Shown here piece by piece: positions 11,591 through 23,159 of a DNA stretch of 64,000 bases. Every line of letters begins with the position of its first letter. Within the stretch, counting starts at the first letter, position 1. The notes under the pieces are model-generated. The model saw nothing but the letters and a program-made list of their open reading frames with translations. It was not told the DNA's origin and searched no databases. A program made the position numbers and the translations under genes. Origin of the DNA: Tillus elongatus. Lineage: Eukaryota > Arthropoda > Insecta > Coleoptera > Cleridae. The stretch lies in assembly GCA_964006375.1 (NCBI GenBank), contig OZ023267.1:23309739-23373738 (forward strand), given 5' to 3'.

Positions 11591-12619
11591 TTTCTGATAT
11601 ACCCAATTGTGTTGGCGAAGCTGCCGTCACGTTTGGGATTCTGCTGTGGTAAATTGTGATTATCCAACGCGTACGTATTAGTGCCCTTAAAATAATCCAA
11701 GCTTTATTTGGTCAAACTTTTTATTTCCGCAACCGGTTCCCTCATATCAAAAATATGCAACGCTCTGACAAAGCTCTTTATAAAATGTATTGCTAAGCAG
11801 CTTTGTTTCCTTTGTTGGCGCTCTATTAGAGTGATATCTAGTCAGACTAGTCAGATGTTCACTTATCTCGTTTCCCCACTTATATCTATCCCGCTGTAAT
11901 AACAAAAACAACTGCAAATTATTCAAATAAAATCCCGCGTGCATCAGCCATGAATGAAATTTGAAATAATCGAGTGACTGTTGAACAATAGCTGTACAAT
12001 TGCACGTGCCGGGACTGGGACCAGTTTCGTCACATCTGTCCACCAGCGACGGCAGCTGCCTGCACGCGACACACTGCCCCAAAAGGGCGTCTGCGTCTGC
12101 ACCGCCCTGCATAAATAAAGGGTTCGGGTCGTACCCCCGTAATCAAACAAGCGACAGACAATGTTCTCTTGTTTAGCTATCACCTTTTACACTTCTAACA
12201 CCCAATCGATACGCGAATATTAAACTTGCACCCCAGAGGGGGACGATGCAGCTGCATTTCAATATAATTAATCACGTTGCCCTATGAAAAAGTGTACAGA
12301 GCATAAAAAATATTTTATAGTACCTACCTATGGTGGATTAAATAACTTTTGTAATCTATGTTTTCTAGGATATTTATTTAGTAGTAGGTAAACTAAATTC
12401 GTTCTTAACTAACTTTAAACTTATAGCATTAAGCGGCCTTATGCATTTTATAATTTGTATATTATACCACATTGTTGTATAATATAGGGAAAATATTGTA
12501 TAATGTATCTTTTAGTGCAAGAATAACGATATATTTCTAGTAGTTAGTCGACTAGTCGGATGGTAAATTGGTCGTTATTTGAATAAACTGATACAATTCG
12601 GCAAGTCGACTAATACATA
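11591..12619. other. unrecognised sequence
   Basis: Overlapping open frames occur on both strands (11708-12183), but none resembles a family I recognise. Base composition near 11990-12130 is more GC-rich than its surroundings. Confidence 0.3.
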
Positions 12620-12741
12620 AGTACAATTGGAGAACACCCAAATCACCACAACACATATTTCAGAGACCTTACGATCGTTTCGTTGACCAAGTCAACATCT
12701 TCAGAGGAAGAAAAATTCTGGGTGTTCTCCAAGTGTACTTA
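12620..12741. repeat. short inverted repeat with LINE/PLE-like tail motif
   Basis: AAGTACAATTGGAGAACACC at 12620 pairs with GGTGTTCTCCAAGTGTACTT ending at 12741. The loop holds TTCGTTGACCAAGTCAAC and CTTCAGAGGAAG, reminiscent of the 'CTGAAGA..GAAACG' tails of Penelope-like elements. That similarity is only a pattern impression. Confidence 0.45.
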
Positions 12742-13446
12742 TTAGTGCTCATCACAGGTTCCAGTTTTCACATAGTCGACTAATACAGAAAGGGAGTTTT
12801 TTATTATGAAAGAATAAAAAAAATTCGGGACGCAGCAAGTACATTATAGTAGCGAATTTTTATAAGAATTGTACACTGTTATTATACGGCATATTAGTAA
12901 AGTTAATACTTTAAACTTACACAGACCTTGAAGATCGATTTTATAAGTCCTAGTACGCGCGTATTTGAAGAATTTTTTCGAAAATGTTACCATCGATGTC
13001 TCTCTATTATCTAAAAAAAAATCTTGTACTCTAACTCCTTTTGAGAAAAATGCCCAAAACTGAATTTTATATGAAGCTAAAGAACTAAATTTTGCTATAT
13101 CTGTAGATAGTGTAAGTCTCTTTAAAAGAAAGTTGTATTACAAATTTAATTAATGTTATACAGAAGATTTCCAGAAGGAAACTTAATTCAGATTTAGAAA
13201 AGTAAAGTATCTGCAAAGTTATAAACGTAGTAGTTATTTTCCTTATTAATCACCTTATTAATCGCCAACGTAATCAAACCGGGTTCTTAAATATCAACAA
13301 TAACAAAATTATAATTTCAGACTCAAAGTTGACAAACTTATTTAGGCGTTTTAAACAAAAGTGAGATCTTGTTTAAAATGTACGAAATCTGTGCACTATT
13401 GTTTCTCCAAACGCCAAAATAATTAAAAAAAAACATACATTTATCG

Positions 13447-13519
13447 AACTGGATTCGATCGCGTAACCTTCTGCTTATGAGGCAGAGCGAGACGTCTCTG
13501 AGCTATCTGAGTATACGTC
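13447..13519 (-). other. tRNA-Met-like module (not a functional tRNA)
   Basis: The minus strand reads TAGCTCAGAGAC (A-box-like), then CTGCCTCATAAGCAGAAGG, whose 5-bp anticodon stem would present CAT. ATCGAATCCAG follows (B-box-like). The acceptor stem does not pair well. The equivalent in copy B at 39042-39108 keeps the B box but reads CCT at the anticodon, so this is a tRNA-derived relic. Confidence 0.5.
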
Positions 13520-14363
13520 AAAAATGTTTTGTTTAGGTTAAGGTTTAGGTTTAGGTTAAATCGGGTTCATGCCCGGGATATTATATTCAAAGTATAGGTA
13601 ACAATTAGTAGAATTATCATTGAAACATCCAACGGCGGGTCTTATATGACGTCTTATGTTTAAGTGTAAAGATAAAACAAACTGTTTTAGAATCCTCTTT
13701 ATACAGTTATACAGATTTGGCCCGATTTTGTTTACATTCGTACTATATTATGCCACAGCATAATATATCTATGCTGCGCTTAAACTGTATTTGAGGCCGT
13801 TCGTAAAGTTACAATTATAATGTCTTTTAATAATTGATTGAATCCCCCAGTTGAATAACAATTATTTGGTAAATTTTTAATTTCATATCGTCTGTCATTT
13901 TCCATACGGCCGAAATTTCACGTTTGTTGGTTCGGGTAGTATGTGTTATGCCTGGTATATATTTAGTATGGTTACCGCTGATGTGTGGTTTATACCTGCT
14001 GTATGAATTAATCTCCGCCGGGAAATTAACTACTCTGTGAGGCATTGGACTTAGTCGTCTCAACACATGTCTTTGGAATTTTATTTTTAATTTGGAAGAA
14101 ACTCTATATATTGGATACCAAATTACTTAAAATTTCCAACATAGGTTTATTTTCACTATTTCTGGCCACATGTAAAGTCTCATTCCAGTTACTCTGATAT
14201 TTACAAAAATATAGCGTTTTCAAAAAGTTTTCCCCGATTTTCCAGAAAACCTTTAGCATAAAGGCTGATTAGCGAACTCGACCTCGGTTTTCGCCCAAAC
14301 AAGATTTTTGCCAAGTTTGATTGAAATCAGTTTAGTATTTTTTGAGTTCTCGCTCGGATACAT

Positions 14364-14471
<108 letters not shown>

Positions 14472-14600
14472 AAATTTTAACGGACTTTGGTTTTGGGAGT
14501 TCTAGGGACCTAAATTCGCGCTTATCTGAAGAAATTTTTTCAAAATCTTTTCATCGTTACCTCTCTATTAGCGAATTTTTCTTAGTGAAAATTCGCTAAT

Positions 14601-15017
14601 ATGAAATGTGATATAAACGTGAGACTAAAAATCAAAATTTTTGTACAAAACATCATGGAAACAAAAACTACTATCAACATGGGAAATGCACAAGAAAATG
14701 CAAGCTAGTACGAATCGGCTCTTGATATTTTATTTCCGCCAGATTTAAATCTACTGGATAGTAGTAACCCAAAGGCAAAAACAGATTGATATCTATTGGA
14801 AGTGACCTCAAATTTTAAAAACCTTAGTCTACTGAACATATATCAAAATCTCTTTCTTCCACTTGCGTTCTTGACCGAAATTTTTTAACAACTCCTGCTA
14901 CTTCAACTTCATAAGAAATAATGTTTTCAGTGGCTGGAAATATCAAGATTGCAAAACGGAATTGCCTTGGAAAAACCTGTGAATGCTCTCGTATTTTTGT
15001 TTAACAATTTAAAATAG
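14601..15017. other. unrecognised spacer
   Basis: No coding or repeat signature was recognised. Confidence 0.3.
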
Positions 15018-15140
15018 TTTTTGTGAATTTTCTTAATAAATTCACTAAAATGAGGAGATCGCGACTTTAAATTTTGAAAAAATTTCTTCAAATCAGTGCT
15101 ATTTAGGACCCCTGGAACCCAAATCCGAGGTCGGTTTCAG

Positions 15141-15144
<4 letters not shown>

Positions 15145-15235
<91 letters not shown>
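15145..15235. repeat. (TA)n microsatellite 5
   Basis: Directly between 5' and 3' modules, with no insertion. Confidence 0.95.
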
Positions 15236-15238
<3 letters not shown>

Positions 15239-15870
15239 TATATATTAATGTGTCACACCGCTAACTCAAAAAATAATGGACCGCTTTTGATAAAACTTGG
15301 TGAGTACCTTCCTTTAGCAAGTAGCTTGGATAAGTTCGTTAGCCAGGAAAATCGGACTAGTTTTTCTCGGAAAATTTTGCGTTTTCTTTAGGAAAATTTT
15401 TATATCTCCGTAAATAACAAAGTTAAAGCAACCATATTGGGTACGAGGATTTATGCCATAAAAATAAACTCATGTGCCATAATTTGGATCCCTACGTTAA
15501 AAGCAAAAAAAGGTATAAGCATTACAGTGTTTCTTCTTAAAACGTCAAAAAGTCGCAAATCAAAACATCAAAATTGACGTGTTCTAAATAAGGAACTTGA
15601 AACTAACATTACGGGCGATGTAGCAGAAATGTTGTAAGAGGTGTGTTCTATAAAGATTTAAGTTTCAGCTTCAGCCACCATTATCCTTTATTTTACTTAA
15701 ATATATGCAGAAAATGAATTTCAAAGAGACCCTTGTTAAGTAAATTGCGCGCACGAAGCAATGAGATATTTGGTATAGTTAAAGTGTATATAAACAAGGA
15801 GAGCAGAAAGATAAAATGTATGTATAATATGTGATTAATAGATTAAACATTGCTTTCTTCTAATTAGACG

Positions 15871-16231
15871 AGCGTCTCGCGACAGTAAAAACTTTGATGC
15901 GTTTTTTGTCGTTTTAACGAAATAAAAGACCTCCCTGACTGTGCTGTGTACACACAATCCTCCCAACTGACCTTCCTGACCTGCCCTAACATCAGTTTGC
16001 CTAATCAAAAGCTAAAATAAATTAAAAGGGAAAGGAAAATTTCATTATGCTCACATAACCTTGATATATGGCAGGGTTGATTTTCCTTCTCCTTTTTGCT
16101 TTTAAAAACTGATGTCAGGGCAGGTAAGAAAAGTCAGTTGTTAGGATTTTGTGTAGCATCACCTTAGGGAGGTCTTTTATTTCGTTAAAACAACAAAAAA
16201 CTCACCCAAGTTTTTACTGTCGCGAGACGCT
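15871..16231. mobile_element. foldback/MITE with about 100-bp inverted repeats
   Basis: AGCGTCTCGCGACAGTAAAA at 15871 pairs with TTTTACTGTCGCGAGACGCT ending at 16231. The match continues inward through GAAATAAAAGACCTCCCT / AGGGAGGTCTTTTATTTC. No ORF is present. AATTAGAC to the left and AATCAGAC to the right may be an 8-bp target duplication. The superfamily is not assigned. Confidence 0.75.
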
Positions 16232-16719
16232 TGTATAATCAGACAGTAGGATTGATTCCCAGTGTGACGGGTAATATATTAATGTCAGTGTAAAACACAT
16301 ATTACTCTTAAGTTTAAACATAAAAACGTTATGGGCAGTTAAAGAAAAAAATTTGGAGTTTTCCTCAAACCGTCAAAGTCGCCATTTGAAACGTCAAAAT
16401 TGGCAATATTTAGGCAAAGAAGTGAAACAAATACGGATTGTGGAAAGAAAATGTTGCAAGAAGAGTGTTCTGCGAACCCTTAAGTTTCAGATTTAACCGT
16501 CTTTGCCCTTCACATTACTAAAATGTTTACAGAAAATTCGTTTCAACTAGACCATTTCTCTGATGGTTTGGCTGTCGGTTTAGTTGATGCTTTCGCTGTG
16601 AGCCGATCTCCAAGGTCCATTTAAATTCAAAGAATTAGTTTTAATAATATATCTTACTAATAGTATACAATTCTTATAAAAATTGACTACTATAACGCAC
16701 TTGCTGCCCGAACCTTTTT

Positions 16720-16906
16720 TGATAATATGAAGATATCGCTGGTAGCACTTTCGAAAGAATTCTTCAAATCTGCGCCTACTAGGGCCTCTAAAATCGATCT
16801 TTAAGCTCTGTGTAAGTTTAAAGTATTAATTTGAATAATATGACGTATAATCATAGTGGACAATTCTTATGAAAATTCACTACTATAATGCACTTGCTGC
16901 GTCCCG
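16720..16906 (+). repeat. composite element, 3' end fragment
   Basis: It ends TTCACTACTATAATGCACTT then GCTGCGTCC at 16906. The preceding 180 bp match, in inverse orientation, the segment next to the 3' ends at 12828 and 38518 (ACACAGACCTTGAAGATCG). Confidence 0.7.
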
Positions 16907-17600
16907 AAATGTTTTTATTATATAGATTATGGGCGAACCATAAAAATCAGCAGAATTGTAATGTATTATGTTTCGTAGTAATAATAATTATTCTAGAAAT
17001 TACTTGTGAACACATCTAGCATTGATCGACAATGCATATAATCCATATCATACTATAACAAATTAAACCTGACTAGTTGTTCCGTCATTAATAAGCCAAC
17101 GTCAGTTAGACATGAAGTATTAAATATTTACCTCGGATAATTAGAATCAAATGCATTGTAACCTACAGCACGTTCGATGCTTTATTAATTAAACCCACAA
17201 CCCCTCTTCACAGCAGTAGCATAACCGGTTGTCACCATTTTACACGGAACATGACAAATTCGACATGCTGGTTGCATAGTCTACTAAATATTTAGCTTAG
17301 TAAGCAATTTTTCATTAAAAAATCGCTGCTCCAGAGGCAATGATGGAAAGACATAAAGTAGCCTGGTCGCAACAAGTACGTTATCGTAGAGAAGTTTGAC
17401 CGAAATAATCTACGCATTTTTTTTACGAAAACTATATATGCGCCAAAAATGATTTTTATCTGTAATATTTAATAGACTTTGTTCAATGCATGAATATTTT
17501 ATTTCCTAGTGTGACTTCCGGTGACACCAACAATATTTTTGATTAAATGTTTACATCTTTTTTCCTTTTAACTTAGCGATCTAATTGTTGGTATATAAGC
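16907..17600. other. unrecognised spacer
   Basis: No coding or repeat signature was recognised. Confidence 0.3.
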
Positions 17601-17607
17601 TTACTTT

Positions 17608-17824
17608 CAGTAAATTTTCATTAAGAAAATTCACTAATAGAGAGGTATCGATAGTGAGACTTTTGGAAATTTTCTTCGAATGAGCGCGTATTAGGGTCCC
17701 TAGAACCCAAACCTAAGATCAGTTAAAAAGTCATTGAATGTTGTTGCTCTTACTTGGTGAAACTGGTCCATATTACATACAGACTTGGAGACTACCTCTC
17801 TCTCACACACAATCACACACACAG

Positions 17825-17907
<83 letters not shown>
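17608..17907 (+). repeat. composite element 5' module with SINE family 2 tail and (TA)n
   Basis: The hairpin terminus TCAGTAAATTTTCATTAAG and module (GAGCGCGTATTAGGGTCC, CCTAGAACCCAAACC) are followed by a tail fragment of SINE family 2 (CTTACTTGGTGAAACTGGTC at about 17749) and (TA)n to 17907. The matching right flank at 19594-19885 is also a 5' module, inverted. The host copy is therefore a 5'-to-5' foldback interrupted by a mariner element. Confidence 0.65.
17825..17907. repeat. (TA)n microsatellite 6
   Basis: The right edge meets the left end of the mariner-type element at 17908. Confidence 0.95.
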
Positions 17908-17910
<3 letters not shown>

Positions 17911-19591
17911 TGTCCACGGATTGAATGTGGGTAAGGTATAAGTGACAAAAAAATTTGAATTAGATTATGATATTCTTGGAATCGCTCCTGCTTTCTCTTA
18001 AACTAAGATGTTGAGAAAATAAACAAAATCAATTAATATACAGGATGGTTTAGAACTGATTTAATTAAATGTGTTAAGAGTAAACTACTTTCGTTTATAA
18101 AGATACCGCAAAAAGTTATTAACAAAACTTCTTTAGAATTAAAATTTATCACAGGCTCTCAATTTTCAGTCAGATCAGCCTACTTTGAATTTTCAAGTAA
18201 ATTATTAACATTTTTTCCCTATCAACATGGAGGTTTTTACCTGTGGTTTTCTGAACTCAGGTAACCATTCTCGAACGATTCCTGTTGCATGTGCTGAGTG
18301 GCCGTCATGCTGAAAGTATGCTGTTTGTCTATCTTCTAGTGACATGATATGCAAATGGTCTTGAAAAATATTTTCCAGCATTTCCAGATAACTGTACTGG
18401 TTCATATTCCGCTCAACCAATATGGCCCAATTATCCCAGTGTAAGAAACAGCACACCACACATTTACTTTTTTTATGGCATTGTCTTCTGCAATTAACTC
18501 TATAATTTGGATTCTCCATAGACCAATGCCGTGCATTTCGGGAATTTACCACCCCATTAGTGGTGAAAGTGGATTCGTCCGAAAAAATAATACTTCTGCC
18601 AAAATTGTGATTTTATAGATATTGCTCGCCGTACCATAAACAAAAATCTAATCGTTTTGACTCGTCATTTTCTTCCAAAGTATGTATAAGTTTTGCTTTG
18701 AAAGGTTTCACCTTGTTGGTACGATAAATTTGTTGCAAATGCGATTTGCTAATATTGCCAATTTCTAATGTCCTTCTTCTTAATGATAATTTCGGAAAAC
18801 GCCTAACAGAATCCATAGCTAATGCAACTGCAGTATTGTCTTCCCAGTACGCATAAATTTTGTAACAACTTTTTTTTACACTAGTAGCGGAAACCGAATA
18901 ATTTGGCCAGCGTTCAAGGAATTTTCTTATCACTCCCTGATAAGAATGTTCTTCACCCAAACCACAGCACTGCACAATAAACACTTTTTGTTCTGTTGTT
19001 AACATTTTTAAATACAGAAGCTTGCCGTTCGTGACAAATAGAATTATCGTTTCAACTTTCCAAATAAGTAGTATCCCGGGAAACGAACAATAAAGCAGAG
19101 CTCAAGTAGCCATGCAACTCCCCAATTATTGCTTCGAATGTCCAATTGTGCGTTTACTTTACTTTTTTTAATGGTTAAGATAAAAGCAAACCTACCCCAA
19201 GTTTAATTATGGTAAAGACTTTTTTTAATAGAGTTTCAAGTATTTTTTAAAGTACACCTAATCACAGAAGCCGTCGAACGTCATTAAATGAAGTCGCAGC
19301 TAAAAAAAACATAGTAGGCTGATCTGTTTGAAAATTGAGCGCCTGTCATAAATTTTAATTCTAAACAATTTTTGTTAATAACTTTTTGCGGTATCTTCAT
19401 AAACGAAGGTAGTTTACTCTTAATACATTTTATTACATCAGTTATAAACCACACTGTATATTAATTGATTTTGTTCATTTTCTCAACATCTCAATTTAAG
19501 ACAAAGCAGGAGCGATTCCCAGAATATCGTAATCTAATTCAATTTTTTTTGTCATTTATACCTTACCCACATTTAATCCGTGGACACACTG
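17908..19591 (-). mobile_element. mariner-type element with about 280-bp inverted repeats
   Basis: GTGTGTCCACGGATTGAATG at 17908 pairs with CATTTAATCCGTGGACACAC near 19589. Pairing continues to about 18185 and 19313. Flanks on both sides are (TA)n arrays. An inner mariner-like end pair (ACAGGATGGTTTAGAACTG at 18040 and CAGTTATAAACCACACTGTA near 19455), also at TA, suggests one mariner inserted into the centre of a palindromic relative. A single long-TIR element is the alternative. Confidence 0.75.
18205..19005 (-). pseudogene. mariner-family transposase, truncated
   Basis: Minus strand. The N-terminus starts MLTTEQKVFIVQCCGLGEE (19005) and carries a helix-turn-helix of the type NCBI labels DUF4817. 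It runs to LEENDESKRLDFCLWYGEQY. After a stop and frameshift near 18610 a second frame reads WSMENPNYRVNCRR and contains AYFQHDGHSAHA, the second catalytic Asp. The first DES motif falls in a third frame (FGRIHFHH region). The C-terminal PDL motif with the third Asp is absent, because coding similarity stops near 18205 before the right inverted repeat. It is not functional. Confidence 0.75.
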
Positions 19592-19593
19592 TA

Positions 19594-19885
<292 letters not shown>

Positions 19886-19950
19886 AAATAAATAGAAATT
19901 TTAATGAAAGCGAATCAGTTTGTTTAAAAGTAATCTAGAACTACGTTTTA

Positions 19951-20202
19951 TTATGTATAAATTTGAGCAAGGTGAATGTCTGCACGTTCCGCTCTTCGGA
20001 GGGGGCGTAAAGCCGTCGGTCCCGTGTCCATGCGATGTTGGGCACGTTAAAGATCTTTACCCTCCTTACAGAAAGGCAGGGGTTCGGCAAAATTTCCAGG
20101 ATAGTGAGGTGAAACTGCTCCCTGGCGTCGGTGATTGGCCATAGGCCGACGTTAAAGAAATAAAACACACACACACACACACACACACACTTATGTATAA
20201 AT
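19951..20202 (+). repeat. SINE family 1, 5'-truncated, with 12-bp target duplication
   Basis: TTATGTATAAAT occurs at 19951-19962 and again at 20191-20202, bracketing a 228-bp SINE body (19963-20190). The body ends in TTAAAGAAATAAAACACAC and an (AC)n tail. The tRNA-like head is missing. The interrupted host sequence (AATCTAGAACTACGTTTT to ATTAAGCTTCCTATTTT) is intact at 44510-44560. Confidence 0.9.
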
Positions 20203-20810
20203 ATTAAGCTTCCTATTTTAACGGTATTTAAAAGCCATATCCATCTCTCTAGTTTAATCAACACTATTTGTCATTTGTTAAGTGACATGAGTCATGAGAG
20301 AAACGTGTACGTTCTGCGCATAACCTCGAAATCGACTCCGATAATACCTTATTATTGTAAAAATATTTCAAATAGTGATAACTTAATTTCCTATTAAACT
20401 AGAATCTTCAGTTTTGATACTTAGTAAAACCCATATAAAGGCAGCGTAGGTACTAGATTTGAAAAATAAATATATATTTATTAAAAACCTTCTTTGTTAT
20501 TTTGTTTGCAAAATTTGATCGATTGAGTTGGCTAAAATGGATCATCCAAGCGATTAATAAGGAAAAATACTTGCCAGCGATATAATTTGCCAGGTACATT
20601 CCTTTTGGAAATAAAAATTTTAATTTCGGTAAATTTTCAATTTAGCACACGGGGGACTTTTAGAAACAAAATTTCAGAAACATGCTAAGAACTCTTTCTG
20701 TATGCATATGCCATAAGAAAAATATCTTACAAGCGGCCCCGGAGAAAGTTACAGGATCAGGAGGGAATAGAGGTGCTGGGCGGGGAAGAAGATAAGTAAA
20801 TTAAAAGCCT
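20203..20810. repeat. diverged composite-related modules
   Basis: The segment shares blocks with 44540-44830 (GAGAAACGTGTACGTTCTGC) and with 45375-45780 (AAACCCATATAAAGGCAGCG, ACAGGATCAGGAGGGAATAG-like). No protein is encoded. Confidence 0.55.
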
Positions 20811-20890
20811 GGACGCAGCAAGTGCGTTATGGTAGTGAATTTTCATAGAAATTTGGTTATCTTAGCTTTTTTATTTTTTTAATTATCGGT

Positions 20891-20971
<81 letters not shown>

Positions 20972-21104
20972 ATATAAAAATTGAAACTGACCCCGGATAT
21001 AGGTTCTAGGGGTCCTAGTTCGCGCTCATTTGAAAAAATTTGTGCAAAGCTTCACCAGCGATACCTCTCTATTAGTGAATTTTTTAAATAAAAATTCACT
21101 AAAA
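20811..21104 (-). repeat. composite (TA)n element, compact complete copy
   Basis: The shortest copy with both ends, about 294 bp. It runs from GGACGCAGCAAGTGCGTTAT then TAGTGAATTTTCATAG at left, through GTTATCTTAGC and TTATCGGTGTGATA, to (TA)n at 20894-20968. The 5' module is inverted (CCCCGGATATAGGTTCTAG, GGGGTCCTAGTTCGCGCTC), followed by the hairpin terminus ending at 21104. It defines the minimal architecture of the family. Confidence 0.85.
20894..20968. repeat. (TA)n microsatellite 8
   Basis: Core of the compact copy. Confidence 0.95.
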
Positions 21105-21135
21105 CATATGTAGTAAAAACACAACAAGTACTTAC

Positions 21136-21231
21136 AATTTTTGAACACACAGTACAAAAAAGTTGGTCTCCATCGCAGGAAAATTTTTGATAATTCTTTA
21201 TCCACAACCTATTAAATTTTGTTTTAGGCAT
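21136..21231 (-). pseudogene. possible first exon of a BED/CGGBP1-like zinc-finger protein
   Basis: A minus-strand ATG at 21231 opens exactly 32 codons: MPKTKFNRLWIKNYQKFSCD then GDQLFCTVCSKI. They end at GTAAGT, a strong splice donor. The aromatic W..Y pattern followed by C..C resembles the first half of BED/CGGBP1-like fingers found in hAT-derived proteins. A composite element terminus begins about 30 bp downstream, where the intron would be. I found no second exon with the paired His residues. It may be a hAT transposase exon or a domesticated gene fragment. Confidence 0.4.
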
Positions 21232-21259
21232 TTTAATTGACAACACTTTTGTTCACTTT

Positions 21260-21620
21260 CAACACTTCCAAAAATATGTTGCCCATAGAATTTTTAGCGC
21301 TCTTGCAAAGATAAAATGAGGGGCATTACAATATTTACTAAACTGTCGGTCATTCTGGCATTTGAAACTCAATCTCTATTATTTGTCCGTCAAAATATGG
21401 TATTTCCAACCATCTGGGTTTTAGCGATTTGGATTATATAATATAATTATCATCGTCTACAATTCTACAAATTTCGCCGGACGTCTCTCCGAGCGTTAAG
21501 TTCCAGGGACTGCACTGGCCGTCTTTATATTTTCAGGTCTAAGTAAATATAGTTAACCAGACAATATAGCTTTATCTCCTTTATGTTTGACACAAATTGA
21601 AAATCTGTGAGAAAAACTAA
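21260..21620. other. unrecognised spacer upstream of the zinc-finger exon
   Basis: No repeat or coding match was recognised. Confidence 0.3.
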
Positions 21621-22094
21621 CGGGACGCAGCAAGTGCGTTATGGTAGTGAATTTTTATTAAATGCTTTAAATTTCAATAACTAAATTTTCTATAAATTTA
21701 GAAAGTTTAAATTTGGTGTGTAGTAATGTCTTTCCTAGGGCAAGATATCCACTAAATTTTATCAAAATAACTTTGTAATTTTCGGAAAAAAAATTGTATT
21801 TGAAAGAAAACTCAAAATTTGAATAACTCATTTTTCTATTAACTTAGAAAGTTGAATTTTGGTACGTAGTAAGGTCTCTTCTAAGGCAACATACCTAGTA
21901 AATTTCATTAAAACAGCTTTGTAAGTTTCGGAGAAAAAAATTTTTTTGGAAAGAAAACTCAAAATTTTCCCGGAAAACCCGTCCGATTTTTCTGGCTAAC
22001 GAACTCATCCAAGCCATTAATAAAAGAAAGGCACTTGCCGAGTTTGATTGAAATCGGGTAATTATTTTTTGGGTTATCAGACGGATACACACAT

Positions 22095-22107
<13 letters not shown>

Positions 22108-22189
<82 letters not shown>

Positions 22190-22192
22190 TAC

Positions 22193-22263
<71 letters not shown>
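22108..22263. repeat. (TA)n microsatellite 9
   Basis: Preceded by (AC)n, with TACATATATACATATACAT interruptions near 22182-22200. Confidence 0.95.
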
Positions 22264-22266
<3 letters not shown>

Positions 22267-23069
22267 TTAAGTTTTCGTGACGGTAATAGTGTTATTTTCT
22301 TAAAAAATTGTGGGAAAGCTGTCAGTTGCAAAAAACTCTTTATTAAAAGCCGAGCTTTCGGAAAAGTTTATTCCATTCTCAAGGCTACAACATGGAAAGG
22401 AAAAAGTTTTCAATTTACTTAGGAAAAATATAAAAGTTTTAAAATACTTACATCTAACGTGAGTTTTACTATAACTAATTATGAAAATACAAACATGAAA
22501 AAAACCGTTTTTTAAATTTGACTGAAGTCGGAAAGTGCCAAACTGACATATGAAGCTAACAATTGTCTATCTGAATTTGTTTTTTGTTTTTGTCTAGGAA
22601 ATATAAATAGGGGTAGTGATTTCTAAAATTATTATCTTTCTTTAAGTTTATTAAATTGTCGTTAAAAGTAATTTCAAATTCTTCTAAACACATTCTTTTA
22701 TTACTTAAGGTTTCACAGTGTAAAATAGAAACATCACTAAAATTTATATTGTGGCCAGTGTCGAGATTATGTTCAGACAAAGCGCAAGTTCTTTTTTGTA
22801 AACGTATATCACTTTTGTGCTGTGTTATCCTATCTTTAAGGACTCTGCTTGTTTGGCCGATGTATCTTAAACTACAATTATTACATGGACTACAATATAC
22901 CACTCCAGACACTTTGGAAATTTCATCCTTACTTTTGAGTTTACTGAAAATGTTATTAATTGTTTTTGAATATCGAAACGTTATTTTAAAATTGGTTTCA
23001 TCTTTAAATATAAACTTTAACTTATGCGAAATACTCTTAATGTATGACGGCTTTCCCACAATTTTTTAA

Positions 23070-23071
<2 letters not shown>
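22264..23071 (-). mobile_element. Penelope-like element fragment inserted in (TA)n
   Basis: A 20-bp inverted repeat bounds the fragment: TTAAAAAATTGTGGGAAAGC at 22300-22319 and its complement at 23050-23069. It contains a GIY-YIG endonuclease frame and a 3' region with GAATAAACTTTTCCGAAAGC (minus, near 22350-22370), a tail motif typical of Penelope-like elements. The reverse transcriptase is absent, so the copy is 5'-truncated. Confidence 0.75.
22556..23059 (-). pseudogene. Penelope-like GIY-YIG endonuclease domain
   Basis: The 167-codon frame is open throughout. After a basic N-terminal segment it reads SGVVYCSPCNNCSLRYIGQT (GIY-YIG core with a CxxC..C finger typical of Penelope endonucleases). 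Then come SRVLKDRITQHKSDI (catalytic Arg and conserved His), SEHNLDTGHN, and a likely metal-binding Glu in RMCLEEFEI. The domain would nick target DNA to prime reverse transcription at the insertion site. With no RT in cis it cannot act alone. The intact frame suggests a fairly recent insertion relative to neighbours. The ATG at 23059 is probably not the native start, because the fragment is the C-terminal third of a longer protein. Confidence 0.85.

Positions 23072-23156
<85 letters not shown>
23072..23156. repeat. (TA)n microsatellite 10
   Basis: Right-hand half of the array split by the Penelope-like insertion. Confidence 0.95.

Positions 23157-23159
<3 letters not shown>

Larger units (their letters stand above)
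15018..16709 (+). repeat. composite (TA)n element with a nested TIR element
   Basis: The 5' terminus TTTTTGTGAATTTTC with its hairpin partner lies at 15018, and the array at 15145-15235. The 3' module starts GTGTCACACCGCTAACTC. The right end is TGACTACTATAACGCACTTG at about 16685-16705. Between them sit a 361-bp inverted-repeat element (15871-16231) and a module beginning AACGTCAAAATTGGCAATAT (16395) that recurs at 54200 and, inverted, near 26700 and 36890. The assignment to a single copy is an inference. Confidence 0.6.

Noticed and set aside
11747..12183. Overlapping minus-strand frames as a Cys-containing protein gene
   Set aside because: No recognisable domain, two frames overlap the same DNA, and no start or splice context supports either.
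13447..13519. Functional tRNA-Met gene
   Set aside because: The acceptor stem does not pair, and the second copy has a different anticodon; it is embedded in a repeat.
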